A stretch of 64,000 nucleotides of DNA from Aegilops tauschii subsp. strangulata (taxonomy: Eukaryota > Streptophyta > Magnoliopsida > Poales > Poaceae), in the NCBI RefSeq assembly GCF_002575655.3, contig NC_053040.3, positions 461,142,780-461,206,779 on the forward strand, given 5' to 3'. The stretch's first letter is position 1. Each line of letters opens with the position of its first letter. Below are positions 1 through 11,728 of the stretch, in pieces. The notes beneath the pieces were generated by a model. It saw nothing but the letters and a program-made list of their open reading frames with translations, was not told the origin of the DNA and did not search any database. A program made the translations under genes and the position numbers.

Positions 1-2110
1 GAAAAATTCCCACTAGTATATGAAAGTGACAACATAGGAGACTCTCTATCATGAAGATCACGGTGCTACTTTGAAGCACAAGTGTGGAAAAAGGATAGTA
101 ACATTGTCCCTTCTCTCTTTTTCTCTCATTTTTTTTCTTTTTTTCTTTTTTTTCTTTTGGGCCTTTTTTTTCTTTGGCCTCTTTTTTTAGTCCGAAATCT
201 CATCCCGACTTGTGGGGAATCATAGTCTCTGTCATCCTTTTCTCACATGGGACAATGCTCTAATAATGATGATCATCACACTTTTATTATTTACAACTCA
301 ACAATTACAACTCAATACTTAGAACAAAATATGACTCTAGGTGAATGCCTCCGGCGGTGTACCGGGATATGCGATGAATCAAGAGTGACATGTATGAAAA
401 AATTATGAATAGTGGCTTTGCCACAAAATACGATGTCAACTACATGATCATGCAAAGCAATATGACAATGATGAAGCGTGTCATAATAAACGGAACGGTG
501 GAAAGTTGCATGGCAATATATCTAGGAATGGCTATGGAAATGCCATGATAGGTAGGTATGGTGGCCGTTTTGAGGAAGATATAAGGAGGCTTATGTGTGA
601 TAGAGCGTATCATATCACGGGGTTTGGATGCACCGACGAAGTTTGCACCAACTCTCAAGGTGAGAAAGGGCAATGCGCGGTACCGTAGAGGCTAGAAAAT
701 TGTGGAAGGTTGAGAGTGCGTATAATCCATGGACTCACATTAGTCATAAAGAACTCATATACTTATTGCAAAAGTTTATTAGCCCTCGAAGCAAAGTACT
801 ACTACGCATGACCCTAGAGGGATAGATTGGTAGGAAAAGACCATCGCTCGTCCCCGATCGCCACTCATAAGGAAAGCAATAAAAGGACACCTATGTGTCA
901 AAATTGTCACACAACTTTTACCATACGTGCATGCTGCGGGACTTGCCAACTTTAACACAAGTATTTTTCAATTTCACAATTACTCAACTAGCACACTCTA
1001 ATATTACCACCTTTATATCTCAAAACACTTATCAAGTATCTAACTTCTCATAACATTCAATGAACTCAATATGGAAGATTAATTTCACAATTAAAGCAAA
1101 TTACCATGCTGTTTAAGACTCTCAAAATAATATAAGTGAAGCATGAGAGATCAATAATTTCTATAAAATACAACCACCGCCGTGCTCTAAAAGGTATAAG
1201 TGAAGCACTAGAGCAAAAACTATATAACTGAAAAGGTATAAGTGAAGCACATAGAGTATTCTAACAAATTCCGAATCATGTGTGTCTCTCTCAAAAGGTT
1301 TGTACAGCAAGGATGATTGTGTAAAACTAACAAACAAAGACTCAAATCACACAAGACGCTCCAAGCAAAACACATATCATGTGGTGAATAAAAATATAGC
1401 TCCAAGTAAGTTACCGATGGTTGAGGACGAAAGAGGGGATGCCTTCCGGGGCATCCCCAAGCTTTGGCTTTTTGGTGTCCTTGGATTTACCTTGGGGTGC
1501 CTTGGTCATCCCAAGCTTAGGCTCTTTCCACTCCATGTTCCATAATCCATCAAATCTTTTACCCAAAACTTGAAAACTTCACAACACAAAACTTAACAGA
1601 AAATATCGTGAGCTCCGTTAGCGAAAGAAAACAAAACACCACTTCAAGGTACTGTATTGAACTCATTCATTATTTATATTGGTGTTGAACCTACTGTATT
1701 TCAACTTCTCTATGGTTTATAAACTATTTTACTAGCCATAGATTCATCAAAATAAGCAAACAACACACGAAAAACAGAATCTGTCAAAAACAGAACATTC
1801 TGTAGTAATCTATAACTAACGCAAACATCTGGAACTCAGAAAAATCTACCAAAATAGGACGACCTAGATAATTGTTTATTGATCTTCTGCAATTGCAATA
1901 AATATTTTATCACGTTCTGGTGATTTTTAACAATTGTTTTCGTGAACAGAAAGTTTCTGGAATTTTCAGCAAGATCAAATAACTATCATCCAAGAAGATC
2001 CTATAGGTTTAACTTGGCACAAACACTAATTAAAACACAAAAACAGATCTAACCAGAGGCTAGATCAAAGATTTATTGCTAAACAGAACCAAAAAGCAAA
2101 AACTAAAAAT
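1..2110 (-). mobile_element. Athila-like Gypsy element, distal internal part
   Basis: This is the far side of the minus-strand Gypsy element whose gag and LTR lie at 23639-26350. The two parts are separated by the Copia insertion at 2111. Continuity is supported by the AAAAT duplication at the Copia borders. The segment is AT-rich with a T/C-rich tract at about 110-190, and no frame longer than about 90 residues looks real. No protease, RT or integrase motif was found, so the element appears to be gag-only as far as it can be seen. Its other LTR would lie left of position 1. The lineage is inferred from the tRNA-Asp-type primer site at 24747. Confidence 0.7.
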
Positions 2111-3830
2111 TGAAGGAAATATGCCCTAGAGGCAATAATAAAGTTATTATTTATTTCCTTATTTCATGATAAATGTTTATTATTCATGCTAGAATTGTAT
2201 TAACCGGAAACATAATACATGTGTGAATACATAGACAAACATAGTGTCACTAGTATGCCTCTACTTGACTAGCACGTTAATCGAAGATGGTTGAGTTTCC
2301 TAGCCATGGATATGAGTTGTCATTTGATTAACGGGATCACATCATTAGGAGAATGATGTGATTGACTTGACCCATTCCGTTAGCTTAGCACTTGATCGTT
2401 TAGTATGTTGCTATTGCTTTCTTCATGACTTATACATGTTCCTATGACTATGAGATTATGCAACTCCCGTTTACCAGAGGAACACTTTGTGTGCTACCAA
2501 ACGTCACAACGTACTGGGTGATTATAAAGGTGCTTTACAGGTGTCTCCGAAGGTACTTGTTGGGTTGGCGTATTTCGAGATTAGGATTTGTCACTCCGAT
2601 TGTCGGAGAGGTATCTCTAGGCCCACTTGGTAATGCACATCACTATAAGCCTTGCAAGCATTGTAACTAATGAGTTAGTTACGGGATGATGTATTACGGA
2701 ACGAGTAAAGAGACTTGCCGGTAACGAGATTGAACTAGGTATTGAGATACCGACGATCGAATCTCGGGCAAGTAACATACCGATGACAAAGGAAACAACG
2801 TATGTTGTTATGCGGTTTGACCGATAAAGATCTTCGTAGAATATGTGGGAGCCAATATGAGCATCCAGGTTCCGCTATTGGTTATTGACCGGAGATATGT
2901 CTCGGTCATGTCTACATAGTTCTCGAACCCGTAGGGTCCGCACGCTTAAAGTTCGATGACGGTTATATTATGAGTTTATGTGTTTTGATGTACCGAAGGT
3001 AGTTCGGAGTCCCGGACGAGATCGGGGACATGACGAGGAGTCTCGAAATGGTCGATACGTAAAGATCGATATATTGGACGACTATATTCGGACATCGGAA
3101 AGGTTCCGAGTGATTCGGGTATTTTTCGGCGTACCGGAGAGTTACGGGAATTCGCCGGGGAGTATATGGGCCATATTGGGCTTTAGGGGAAAGAGATAGG
3201 AGGCTGTGCCCCCCCAAGGCCTAGTCCGAATTGGAGTAGGGGGAGGGGCTGCGCCCCCTCCTTCCTTCTCTTCTCTCTCCCCTTTCCTTGACTCCTACTC
3301 CTACTACTTGGAAGGGGGGGAATCCTACTCTCGGTGGGAGTAGGACTCCTCCAGGGCGCGCCATAGGGGCCGGCCCTCTCCTCCCTCCTCCACTCCTTTA
3401 TATACGGAGGAGGGGGCGCCCCAAAGACACAACAATTGATCCCTTGGATCTCTTAGCCGTGTGCGGTGCCCCCCTCCACCATAATCCACCTCGATAATAT
3501 CGTAGCGGTGCTTAGGCGAAGCCCTGCGTTGGTAGAACATCATCATCGTCACCACGCCGTCGTGCTGACGGAACTCTCCCTCAAAGCTCGGCTAGATCGG
3601 AGTTCGAGGGACGTCATCGAGTTGAACGTGTGCTGAACTCGGAGGTGCCGTGCGTTCGGTACTTGATCGGTCGGATCGTGAAGACGTACGACTACATCAA
3701 CCGCGTTGTGCTAACGCTTCCGCTTACGGTCTACGAGGGTACGTGGACACACTCTCCCCTCTCGTTGCTATGCATCACCATGATGTTGCGTGTGCGTAGG
3801 AAATTTTTGAAATTACTACGTTCCCCAACA
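2111..3830 (+). repeat. 5' LTR of the Angela-like Copia element
   Basis: The 1720-bp LTR has a TATA-like TTTATATA at 3397-3404 followed by a GC-rich transcribed leader. By hand count about 39 substitutions and a few small indels separate it from the 3' LTR (about 2.3%). One length difference is a C-run near 3210 versus 23012. Confidence 0.93.
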
Positions 3831-3831
3831 G

Positions 3832-3844
3832 TGGCATCCGAGCC
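3832..3844 (+). other. Copia primer-binding site (initiator Met tRNA type)
   Basis: TGGCATCCGAGCC begins one base after the LTR end. It resembles the TGGTATCAGAGC site used by plant Copia elements, with some mismatches. Confidence 0.7.
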
Positions 3845-5092
3845 AGGTTTTATGCGTTGATGTAATATGCACGAGTAGAACACAAGTGAGTTGTGGGCGA
3901 TACAAGTCATACTACTTACCAGCATGTCATACTTTGGTTCGGCGGTATTGTTGGATGAAGCGGCCCGGATCGACATTACGCGTATGCTTACGCGAGACTG
4001 GTTCTACCGACGTGTTTCGCACACAGGTGGCTGGCGGGTGTCAGTTTCTCCAACTTTAGTTGAACCGAGTGTGGCTACGCCCGATCCTTGTGAAGGTTAA
4101 AACAGCACTAACTTGACGAAATATCGTTGTGGTTTTTGATGCGTAGGTAAGAACGGTTCTTGCTAAGCTCGTAGCGGCCACGTAAAACTTGCAACAACAA
4201 AGTAGAGGACGTCTAACTTGTTTTTGCAAGGCTTGTTGTGATGTGATATGGTCAAGACGTGATGAGATATAAGTTGTTGTATGAGATGATCATGTTTTGT
4301 TGAAGTTATCGGCAACTGCCAAAAGCCTTATGGTTGTCTCTTTATTGCATAAGATGCAAGCGCCAAATAATTACTGTACTTTATCGCTATGCGATAGAAA
4401 TAGTTGCAAGAGCAATAGTTGGCGAGACGACTATGTGACGACACATTGATATAGATGAAGATGATGGAGATCATGGTGTCATGCCGGTGACGATGGAGAT
4501 CATGATGATGCTTTGAAGACGGAGATCAAAGGCACAATATGATGATGGCCATATCATGTCACATATTTTGATTGCATGTGATGTTTTAATCTTTTATACA
4601 TCTTATTTTGCTTAGTTTGGTGGTAGCTTTATAAGATGATCCCTGACTAAATTATCAAGGTATAAGTGTTCTCCCTGAGTATGCACCGTTGCGAAAGTTC
4701 TTCGTGCTGAGACACCACGTGATGATCGGGTGTGATAGGTTCTACGTTCAAATACAATGGGTGCAAAACAGTTGCACACGTGGAATACTCACGTTAAACT
4801 TGACGAGCCTAGCATATAACAGATATGTCCTCGGAACACTGAGACCGAAATGTCGAGCGTGAATCATATAGTAGATATGATCAACATAGTGATGTTCACC
4901 ATTAAAACTGCTCCATCTCACGTGATGATCGGACATGGTTTAGTTGATATGGATCACGCGATCACTTAGAGGATTAGAGGGATGTCTATCTAAGTGGGAG
5001 TTCTTAAGTAATATGATTAATTGAACTTTAATTTATCATGAACTTAGTCCTGGTAGTATTAGCATATCTATGTTGTAGATCAATAGCTCACG
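3845..5092 (+). other. Copia 5' leader and gag N-terminal region, no usable frame
   Basis: This is the untranslated leader between the primer site and the first recognisable gag segment. Reading frames are short and broken. A possible gag start lies near 4950, but no continuous frame follows it. Confidence 0.5.
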
Positions 5093-6136
5093 TTGTTGCT
5101 TCCCTATGTTTTATATATGTTCCTAGAGAAAACTAAATTGAAAGATGTTAGTAGCAATCATGCGGACTTGGTCCGTGATCTGAGGATTAACCTCATTGCT
5201 GAACAGAAGAATTATGTCCTTGATGCACCGCTAGGTGACAGAACTATTGCAAGAGCAGATGCAGACGTTTTGAACGTTTTGACAAAAGCTCGGTATGATG
5301 ACTACTTGATAGTTTAGTGCACCATGCTTTACGGCTTAGAACCGGGACTTCAAAAATGTTTTGAACGCCACGGAGCATATAAGATGTTCCAAGAGTTGAA
5401 ATTGGTATTTCATACTCATGCTCGTGTCGAGAGGTATGAGACCTCTGACAGTACTTTGCCTACAAGATGGAGGAGAATAGCTCAACTAGTGAGCATGTGT
5501 TCAGAATGTCTGTTTACTACAATCGCTTGAATCACGTGGAAGTTAATCTTCCAGATAAGATAGCGATTGACAAAGTTCTCTAGTCACTATCACCAAGTTA
5601 CTAGAACTTCGTGATGAACTATAATATGCAAGGGATAACAGAAACGATTCCCGAGTTCTTCGTGATGCCGAAATCGACGAAGGTAGAAATCAAGAAAAGC
5701 ATCAAGTGTTGATGGTTGACAAAACCACTAGTTTCAAGAAAAGGGCAAAGGGAGGAAGGGGAACTTCAAGAAGAACGGGAAGCAAGTTGCTGCTCAAGTG
5801 AAGAAGCCCAAGTCTGGACCTAAGCCTGAGACTAAGAGCTTCTACTGCAAAGGGACTGGTCACTGGAAGCGGAACTGCCCCAAGTATTTGGCGGATAAGA
5901 AGGATGGCAAAGTGAACAAAGGTATATTTGATATACATGTTATTGATGTGTACCTTACTAGTGTTTATAGCAACCCCTCAGTATTTGATACTAGTTCAGT
6001 TGCTAAGAGTAGTAACTCGAAACGGGAGTTGCAGAATGAACAGAAACTAGTTAAGGGTGAAGTGACGATGTATGTTGGAAGTGGTTCCAAGATTGATATG
6101 ATCATCATCGCACACTCCCTATACTTTTGGGATTAG
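5093..6136 (+). pseudogene. gag: Copia gag pseudogene with altered zinc knuckle
   Basis: Gag is the nucleocapsid/capsid precursor that packages element RNA in cytoplasmic virus-like particles. Three frame segments (5093-5317, 5324-5530 and 5798-6136) read as parts of a Copia gag. They contain the phrases YVLDAPLGD and LYGLEPGLQK, then a basic Lys-rich stretch and a zinc knuckle. The knuckle reads SFYCKGTGHWKRNC, so the first cysteine of the CX2CX4HX4C pattern is serine. Stops separate the segments (a TAG near 5315, and more between 5530 and 5700). A protease segment would follow near 5940-6130, but no clean DTGS motif is present. The gene is certainly broken. Confidence 0.85.
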
Positions 6137-6201
6137 TGTTGAACCTAAATAAGTGTTATTTGGTGTTTGCGTTGAACATAAATATGATTTGATCATGTTT
6201 A

Positions 6202-6858
6202 TTGCAATACGGTTATTCATTTAAGGTAGAGAATAATTGTTGTTCTGTTTACATGAATAAAACCTTCTATGGTCATACACCCAATGAAAATGGTTTGTTG
6301 GATCTCGATCGTAGTGATACACATATTCATAATAATGAAGCCAAAAGATGCAAAGTTAATAATGATAGTGCAACTTATTTGTGGCACTGCCGTTTAGGTC
6401 ATATTGGTGTAAAGCGCATGAAGAAACTCCATGCTGATGGACTTTTGGAATCACTTGATTATGAATCACTTGATGCTTGCGAACCATGCCTCATGGGCAA
6501 GATGACTAAGACTCCATTCTCTGGAACAATGGAGCGAGCAACTGACTTATTGGAAATAATACATACTAATGTATGCGATCCGATGAGTGTTGAGGCTCGC
6601 GGCAAGTATCATTATTTTTTGACCTTCACAGATGATTTGAGAAGATATGTGTATATCTAATTGATGAAACACAAGTCTGAAACATTTGAAAAAGTTCAAA
6701 GAATTTCAGAGTGAAGTGGAGAATCATCGTAACAAGAAAATAAAAGTTTCTACGATATGATCGTGGAGGAGAATATTTGAGTTACGAGTTTGGTCTTCAA
6801 TTAAAACAATGTGGAATAGTTTCACAAACTCATGCCACCTGGAACACCACAGCATAAT
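6202..6858 (+). pseudogene. Copia integrase, 5' part, cut by the Gypsy insertion
   Basis: Integrase joins element cDNA to host DNA. The frame 6202-6660 shows the zinc-binding start (LWHCRLGHIG, then CEPC about 45 residues later) and the beginning of the catalytic core. Where Copia integrases normally carry the first catalytic Asp (HTDVCGP-type motif), this copy reads HTNVCDP, so the Asp is Asn. A TAA at 6658-6660 ends the frame. Matching sequence continues with frameshifts to the Gypsy border at 6858, just before the GVSER-type segment of the core. The remainder resumes at 19832. Confidence 0.85.
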
Positions 6859-7377
6859 TGTTGAGGATATAGACCTTAGAGTCACCCGCCAGGAGGGGCC
6901 GGGTTACTCATATGGTCATTGCCAGAAGCCCGGCGCTAAGCTTGAAGACGGTGGGCCAAAGATGGGCTTAAGACCCGGATATGGCTTAAGGCCCGTAGTT
7001 ACAATCATTATTATGGTAGAACTTGTAGTGTAAGGCAAGAATAGTTGAGAGTCCGAGCCGGACACTCTTATGAGCCGGCCGGGACTCTAAGAGCTGCTGG
7101 GCGTCAGCCTCCCTATATAAAGGGACGACCCGGCAGCGGTTTAGGGACAAGAAAGATCTCATCGAGAACCAGGCATAGCAGTTAAGCTCCCTGGTCATCG
7201 AAACCCTAATCAATACCACCTCCAAGTAGACGTAGGCTTTTACCTTCACCGTAAGGGGCCGAACCAGTATAAACCCTCGTGTTCCTTGTCCCACTTAACC
7301 CCTTCAAGCTTCCTAGCTGCGATGGCTCCACGACTAAGTCCTAGCTTGAGGACATCTGCCGTGACAATTCCACGACA
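6859..7377 (+). repeat. 5' LTR of the nested Gypsy element
   Basis: The 519-bp LTR has a clear TATATAAA promoter box at 7114-7121. TG..CA ends and a near-identical partner at 19313-19831 define it. Confidence 0.95.
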
Positions 7378-7379
7378 GT

Positions 7380-7396
7380 TGGCGCCCACCGTGGGC
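7380..7396 (+). other. Gypsy primer-binding site
   Basis: TGGCGCCCACCGTGGGC begins three bases after the LTR end, where plant Gypsy elements bind their tRNA primer. I did not assign the tRNA with confidence. Confidence 0.7.
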
Positions 7397-7464
7397 TGGC
7401 GCACGGTGGATTTGAGTTCTTGAAGGGCAGCTTCGAAGGGCTCAAGGGATACGCTAGGGGCCGG

Positions 7465-9759
7465 ATGACCAAGAGTCGTCGCGGCAAGCTCTACATCGAC
7501 GATGCAAACTGGGGCCCCGACACCGGCTCAATTGAGTACGGGTACCGGGTCCCCTTTGGCGGAATTCATGTTTTCATTGGCAAGATTGGTGAGCCGGGCC
7601 CTGAGCCGGATCTCTGCGCCGATCTCATCGAGACGGCTCAGCGTGCACGACCCGCCCGGGCCCCGCCTGCCTTAAGGCATGCTTTTGTGGGCTGTATCCA
7701 TGGAGGGCTCTCTGATCGATCTGGATCCGGTGATGAGACGGCCGCCGGCTCTGATGGCGAGTCGACCACAGATGAGTCAAACTCGCTGTATCAACTTCAA
7801 GATGGCAGGCTCATAGGTTGTTCCGATGGTGACAGTATTCCGGACCCGTTTGAGCCGCCAAGCCGGGTTGGAATCTTCATGGCCGGTGCGCAGCCTGTTC
7901 AGAACCCTGCTGCTGGAGCAGGAAACCCGGTGCCCTCGCCGGCTCAGGTGCTAATGGATCTCACGGACAAGATGACGGCCCTGTTAACCGCCACGGTTGA
8001 CCCGGCGGATCAAGCTCAGCATGATGCGGAGGTGGCACAGCTAAAGTTGGATCTAGTGAAAGCTAAGGAGGATCTGGCAGCAGAGGGGATCAGGATGGCT
8101 GCGGAGAGGGCGGCTCTCGACGCCCAAACTCAGTTGATCCAGGCGCAGTCCTTCCGGCTCACGATGGATCAAAACGCGTCCAATGAGGTCATGAGAAGGA
8201 GGCATCAAAAGGCCCAATCTCGACTCCCTCCGGTTTACGATCCACGCAACCTCTTCAACACGCCAGGTGCAGGGTCTAGTAACCCGCCAGGGGTCATAGT
8301 GCCCGGGTCTGGGACCCCTATTCAGCCACAAGTGATGGGGCCTCCCCAGGTGCCCCCTGCCCCGCCTCAGTGCGTGCCAATACCACCGGGTCATTATAAT
8401 AACCCGCTGGAGAACATGGTCGCCGCGGCAGCACGGCTGGCGGCTCTCCCGGTCGACGGCGACTCTCCGACGGCTATTGAAACCCGCCGGGTCAGGGAAC
8501 TCCTTCAGACAGCGCTGGCGCAGCAAGAGGCGTACTCCTACAGCCGGGACAGGATCCACTCGACCCCTCGTCCAGGCCGGAGCCCGACTTACAGCAGACA
8601 CATGGTCTCAACGACCGGCTCAAGTAACGTCCGACGCCATGACCCGCCCCTGGCCATGGCCCGGCTCATAATGGAGCCTTCCACGCAGCAGACCAAGACA
8701 GAGCGCGGCAAGAGGCGGAGCAGATGCCTCAGTTGACGGCTTACCAGACTCCCCCGGCTTATCCGACGACGTCCGTCGATGTAGGTATCCCTACCAGGAC
8801 TGGGAGTGTCCCTTGCTTAGTGCCAGCTATCCGCAATGAACGTCTACCCAAGGACTTCAAAGGCCCTAGGAAGGTGCCCAATTACACGGCTGACTTACAA
8901 CCTGAAGATGAAACTACTGGAGGTCAGTGAGGCGGCAATGGCCAAGTACTTCACCATGATGTTGGATGGGACTGCCCGCACTTGGTTGAAAGGGCTACCA
9001 CCAAATTCCATCGGGTCTTGGGCTGAGCTGAAAGCCCGATTCATCCAAAACTTCAAGGATACTTGTAGGCAGTCTATGTCAATTGTGGATTTGACTAACT
9101 GTAAGCAGCAGGAGGGTGAATCCACGACGCATTGGGTTCGCCGGGTCAAGGAGATCATACATTCATCAGATAAGATGGATGCCGGCTCTGCGGTTTTAAT
9201 GTTGGAGCAGAATTGTCGTTTCGTGCCCCTGAAGATGAAACTCGGGTGGCTTAAGCGCGACTGCAATGATATGGGTACACTAATGGCGGCTCTTGTCAAG
9301 TACGCCGATTCTGATGGTACCAAGGATCCCCCTTCAGATGATGAAAGGGCAGGGAAGGGAAAGAAGAATGGCAATGGCAAGGGTCCTCAGCATAACCCGG
9401 GAAACCAAGGAGGAGGCAAGCGCAAGGCCGATGGCAGCCTAGAGTTTGTAGCCAACGCCAGCTCACAAGGTAATAACCAGCGACGCAAGGGGAGGCCCCC
9501 TCCCCGAGCCAGCGGGTCAGGCCCGACGCTGGAGCAGCTGTTGAATGAGCCTTGTCCAAGGCATGGCTCTAGAGAGAAGCCAGCTACCCATCTATGGAAG
9601 GATTGTGCAATCATTAAGGCCTTTAAAAATTACAACGGCCCGGGCGGCGGCTCAGGCGCCGGTGGCTTTCATGGCCCGGGCGGCGGCTCAAATTCTAATC
9701 CTCAGAACGGTCAAGGGGGCTTTAACCAGCAGTCTGGCCAGGGTAATCAACAGCAGTAA
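7465..9759 (+). pseudogene. gag: Gypsy gag polyprotein, frameshifted
   Basis: This is the structural polyprotein. The first ATG in the long frame is at 7465 (MTKSRRGKLY). The frame runs to TGA at 8734-8736 and includes a Glu/Ala-rich coiled-coil-like stretch and a Pro-rich stretch. Coding similarity then continues in a second frame (8724-8930). It shifts back to a third segment (8836-9759) that holds the capsid-like core, recognised by phrases such as MLDGTARTWLKGLP and a TTHWVRRVKE motif. The C-terminus is Lys-, Gly- and Gln-rich, without a perfect CCHC knuckle that I could see (CPRHG..THLWKDC is the nearest). Two frameshifts, near 8710 and 8900, make it non-functional. A TAA at 9757-9759 separates it from protease. 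Confidence 0.85.
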
Positions 9760-9807
9760 GGGGGTTATCAGACCAATCCAAAGCAGCTTAGCGGTGGACA
9801 ATATCAT

Positions 9808-11683
9808 GTGTTTACCACCAGTCTGTGCAAGCGAGATCAGAAGCTTCATAAGAGGGCTGTGAATGCTGTTGAGCCGGCGGTTCCACGCTACTTGCGGTGG
9901 TCTGAGCAGCCTATAGTGTGGAGTAGGGAGGATCACCCTCCCCGGGTGGATAATCCGGGTCACTTGGCCCTGGTGGTGGCTCCTCAGGTGGGAGGATATA
10001 AGTTCACTAAGGTGCTCATGGATGGCGGCAGCAGCATCAACATCCTCTATTATGAGACATTTCGTCGTATGGGGTTGATTGATAAGAATCTCAGCCAATC
10101 AAACACTATTTTCCATGGTGTGGTACCTGGTAAGTCGGCTTATCCAGTCGGCAAGATCGAGTTGGAAGTGGCCTTTGGAGATGAGAACAACTACAGGGTG
10201 GAAAAATTGACCTTTGAGGTGGTTAAGATAAGAAGTCCATACCATGCCATATTTGGGCGGCCGGCTTACGCCAAGTTCATGGCACGGCCGTGTTATGTGT
10301 ACTTACAGCTCAAGATGCCGGGTCACAATGGGACCATTACGATTCACGGCAGCCGGAAAGTGGCTCTGGAGTGTGAGGAAGGCGATGCAGCTTATGCAGA
10401 ATCTGTTTGTGCAATAGAGGAGTTGAAGTTTTACAAAGACAATGTCGACCCAACAGATATGACCTCTCTGAAAAAGCCGACTACGGAAAATGAGCCGGCG
10501 ATGAAATTTAAGTCAGCTGATGAAACTAAGCTTGTTGATTTTGTTCCAGGAGATTCATCTCAGCAGTTCAGCATCAGTGCCAATCTGGATCCAAAATAGG
10601 AAAGCGCGCTCATCGAGTTCATCCGTGAGAATAGGGACATCTTCGCATGGAAACCTTCTGACATGCCAGGTGTACCTAGAGAACTCGCTGAGCACACTCT
10701 CAATGTTGATCCGAAATTTAAGCCGGTCAGGCAGTTCCTTCGGCGGTTTAATGAAGAGAGGCGGAAAGCTATTGGTGTAGAGGTGGCCCGGCTCTTAGCG
10801 GCCGGGTTTATTGTTGAAGTCTTTCACCCAGAATGGTTAGCTAACCCGGTGCTCGTACTCAAGAAGAACGGCACTTGGCGGATGTGTGTGGACTACACGG
10901 ACTTAAACAAGGCGTGTCCGGCTGATCCTTTTGCCCTTCCCCATATTGATCAAATTATTGATGCTACGGCAGGTTGCGCGCGCTTAAGTTTCTTGGACAC
11001 TTATTCTGGATATCATTAGATTAAAATGGCAGTTAAGGACCAGGAGAAGACGGCGTTCATCACTCCCTTTGGAGCCTTCTGCTATGTGTCTATGCCTTTT
11101 GGACTCAAGTGTGCACAGGCGACTTATCAGTGTTGTGTACAGAACTGTCTTCATAACCAGATTGGGCGCAATGTTCATGCTTATGTGGACGATATTGTGG
11201 TTAAATCCATAAAAGAGGAAACCCTGATAGATGATTTAAGGGAAACCTTTGATAATCTCCGGGTCTACAAGATGATGCTTAACCCGGCCCAAGTGTGTTT
11301 TTGGTGTTCCTGCAGGCAAACTCTTGGGTTTTTTGGTTTCTGACAGAGGCATTGAAGCTAACCCGGAGAAGATCAAGGCCATCACCTCCCTGGCTAAGCC
11401 GGCGTGTATAAATGACGTTCAGCGCTTGGCGGGTCGCATCGCTGCTTTAAGCCGGTTTATAAGCCGTTTGGGTGAGAAGGCCATGCCATTATATCAGTTG
11501 ATGAAGAAAACTGATAACTTTGTCTGGAATGATGCAGCTAATACCGCTTTTGAGGATTTGAAGAAGCAGTTGGCAGAGCCCCCAGTCCTTGCTGCTCCGG
11601 TCGATAAGGAGCCCTTATTACTGTACGTGGCGGCAAACACACGAGCCGTCAGTGTGGCTGTGGTGGTGGAGCGCAAGGAATAG
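9808..11683 (+). pseudogene. pol: Gypsy protease and reverse transcriptase, interrupted by stops
   Basis: Protease (9808-10599) has the motif LMDGGSSINILY, the DGGSS active-site form usual in this lineage. RT follows in the same frame: KNGTWRMCVDYTDLNKACP, then GYH, then MPFGLKCA, and the catalytic YVDDIVVKS box at about 11182. Three in-frame TAG codons break it (10597, 11017 and 11681), and a frameshift lies at about 11290-11325, where the frame changes before GFLVSDRGIEANPEKI. The last part covers the RT thumb and first RNase H start. It cannot make an uninterrupted polyprotein, although the RT catalytic aspartates remain. Confidence 0.9.
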
Positions 11684-11728
11684 GGTAAGGAGCATCCGGT
11701 TCAGCGGCCGGTTTATTATGTCAGCGAA

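Noticed and set aside
8053..8601. 182-residue minus-strand open frame
   Set aside because: It lies exactly opposite the gag frame and has Arg/Pro-rich composition expected from complementing GC-rich coding DNA. No domain or promoter was seen.
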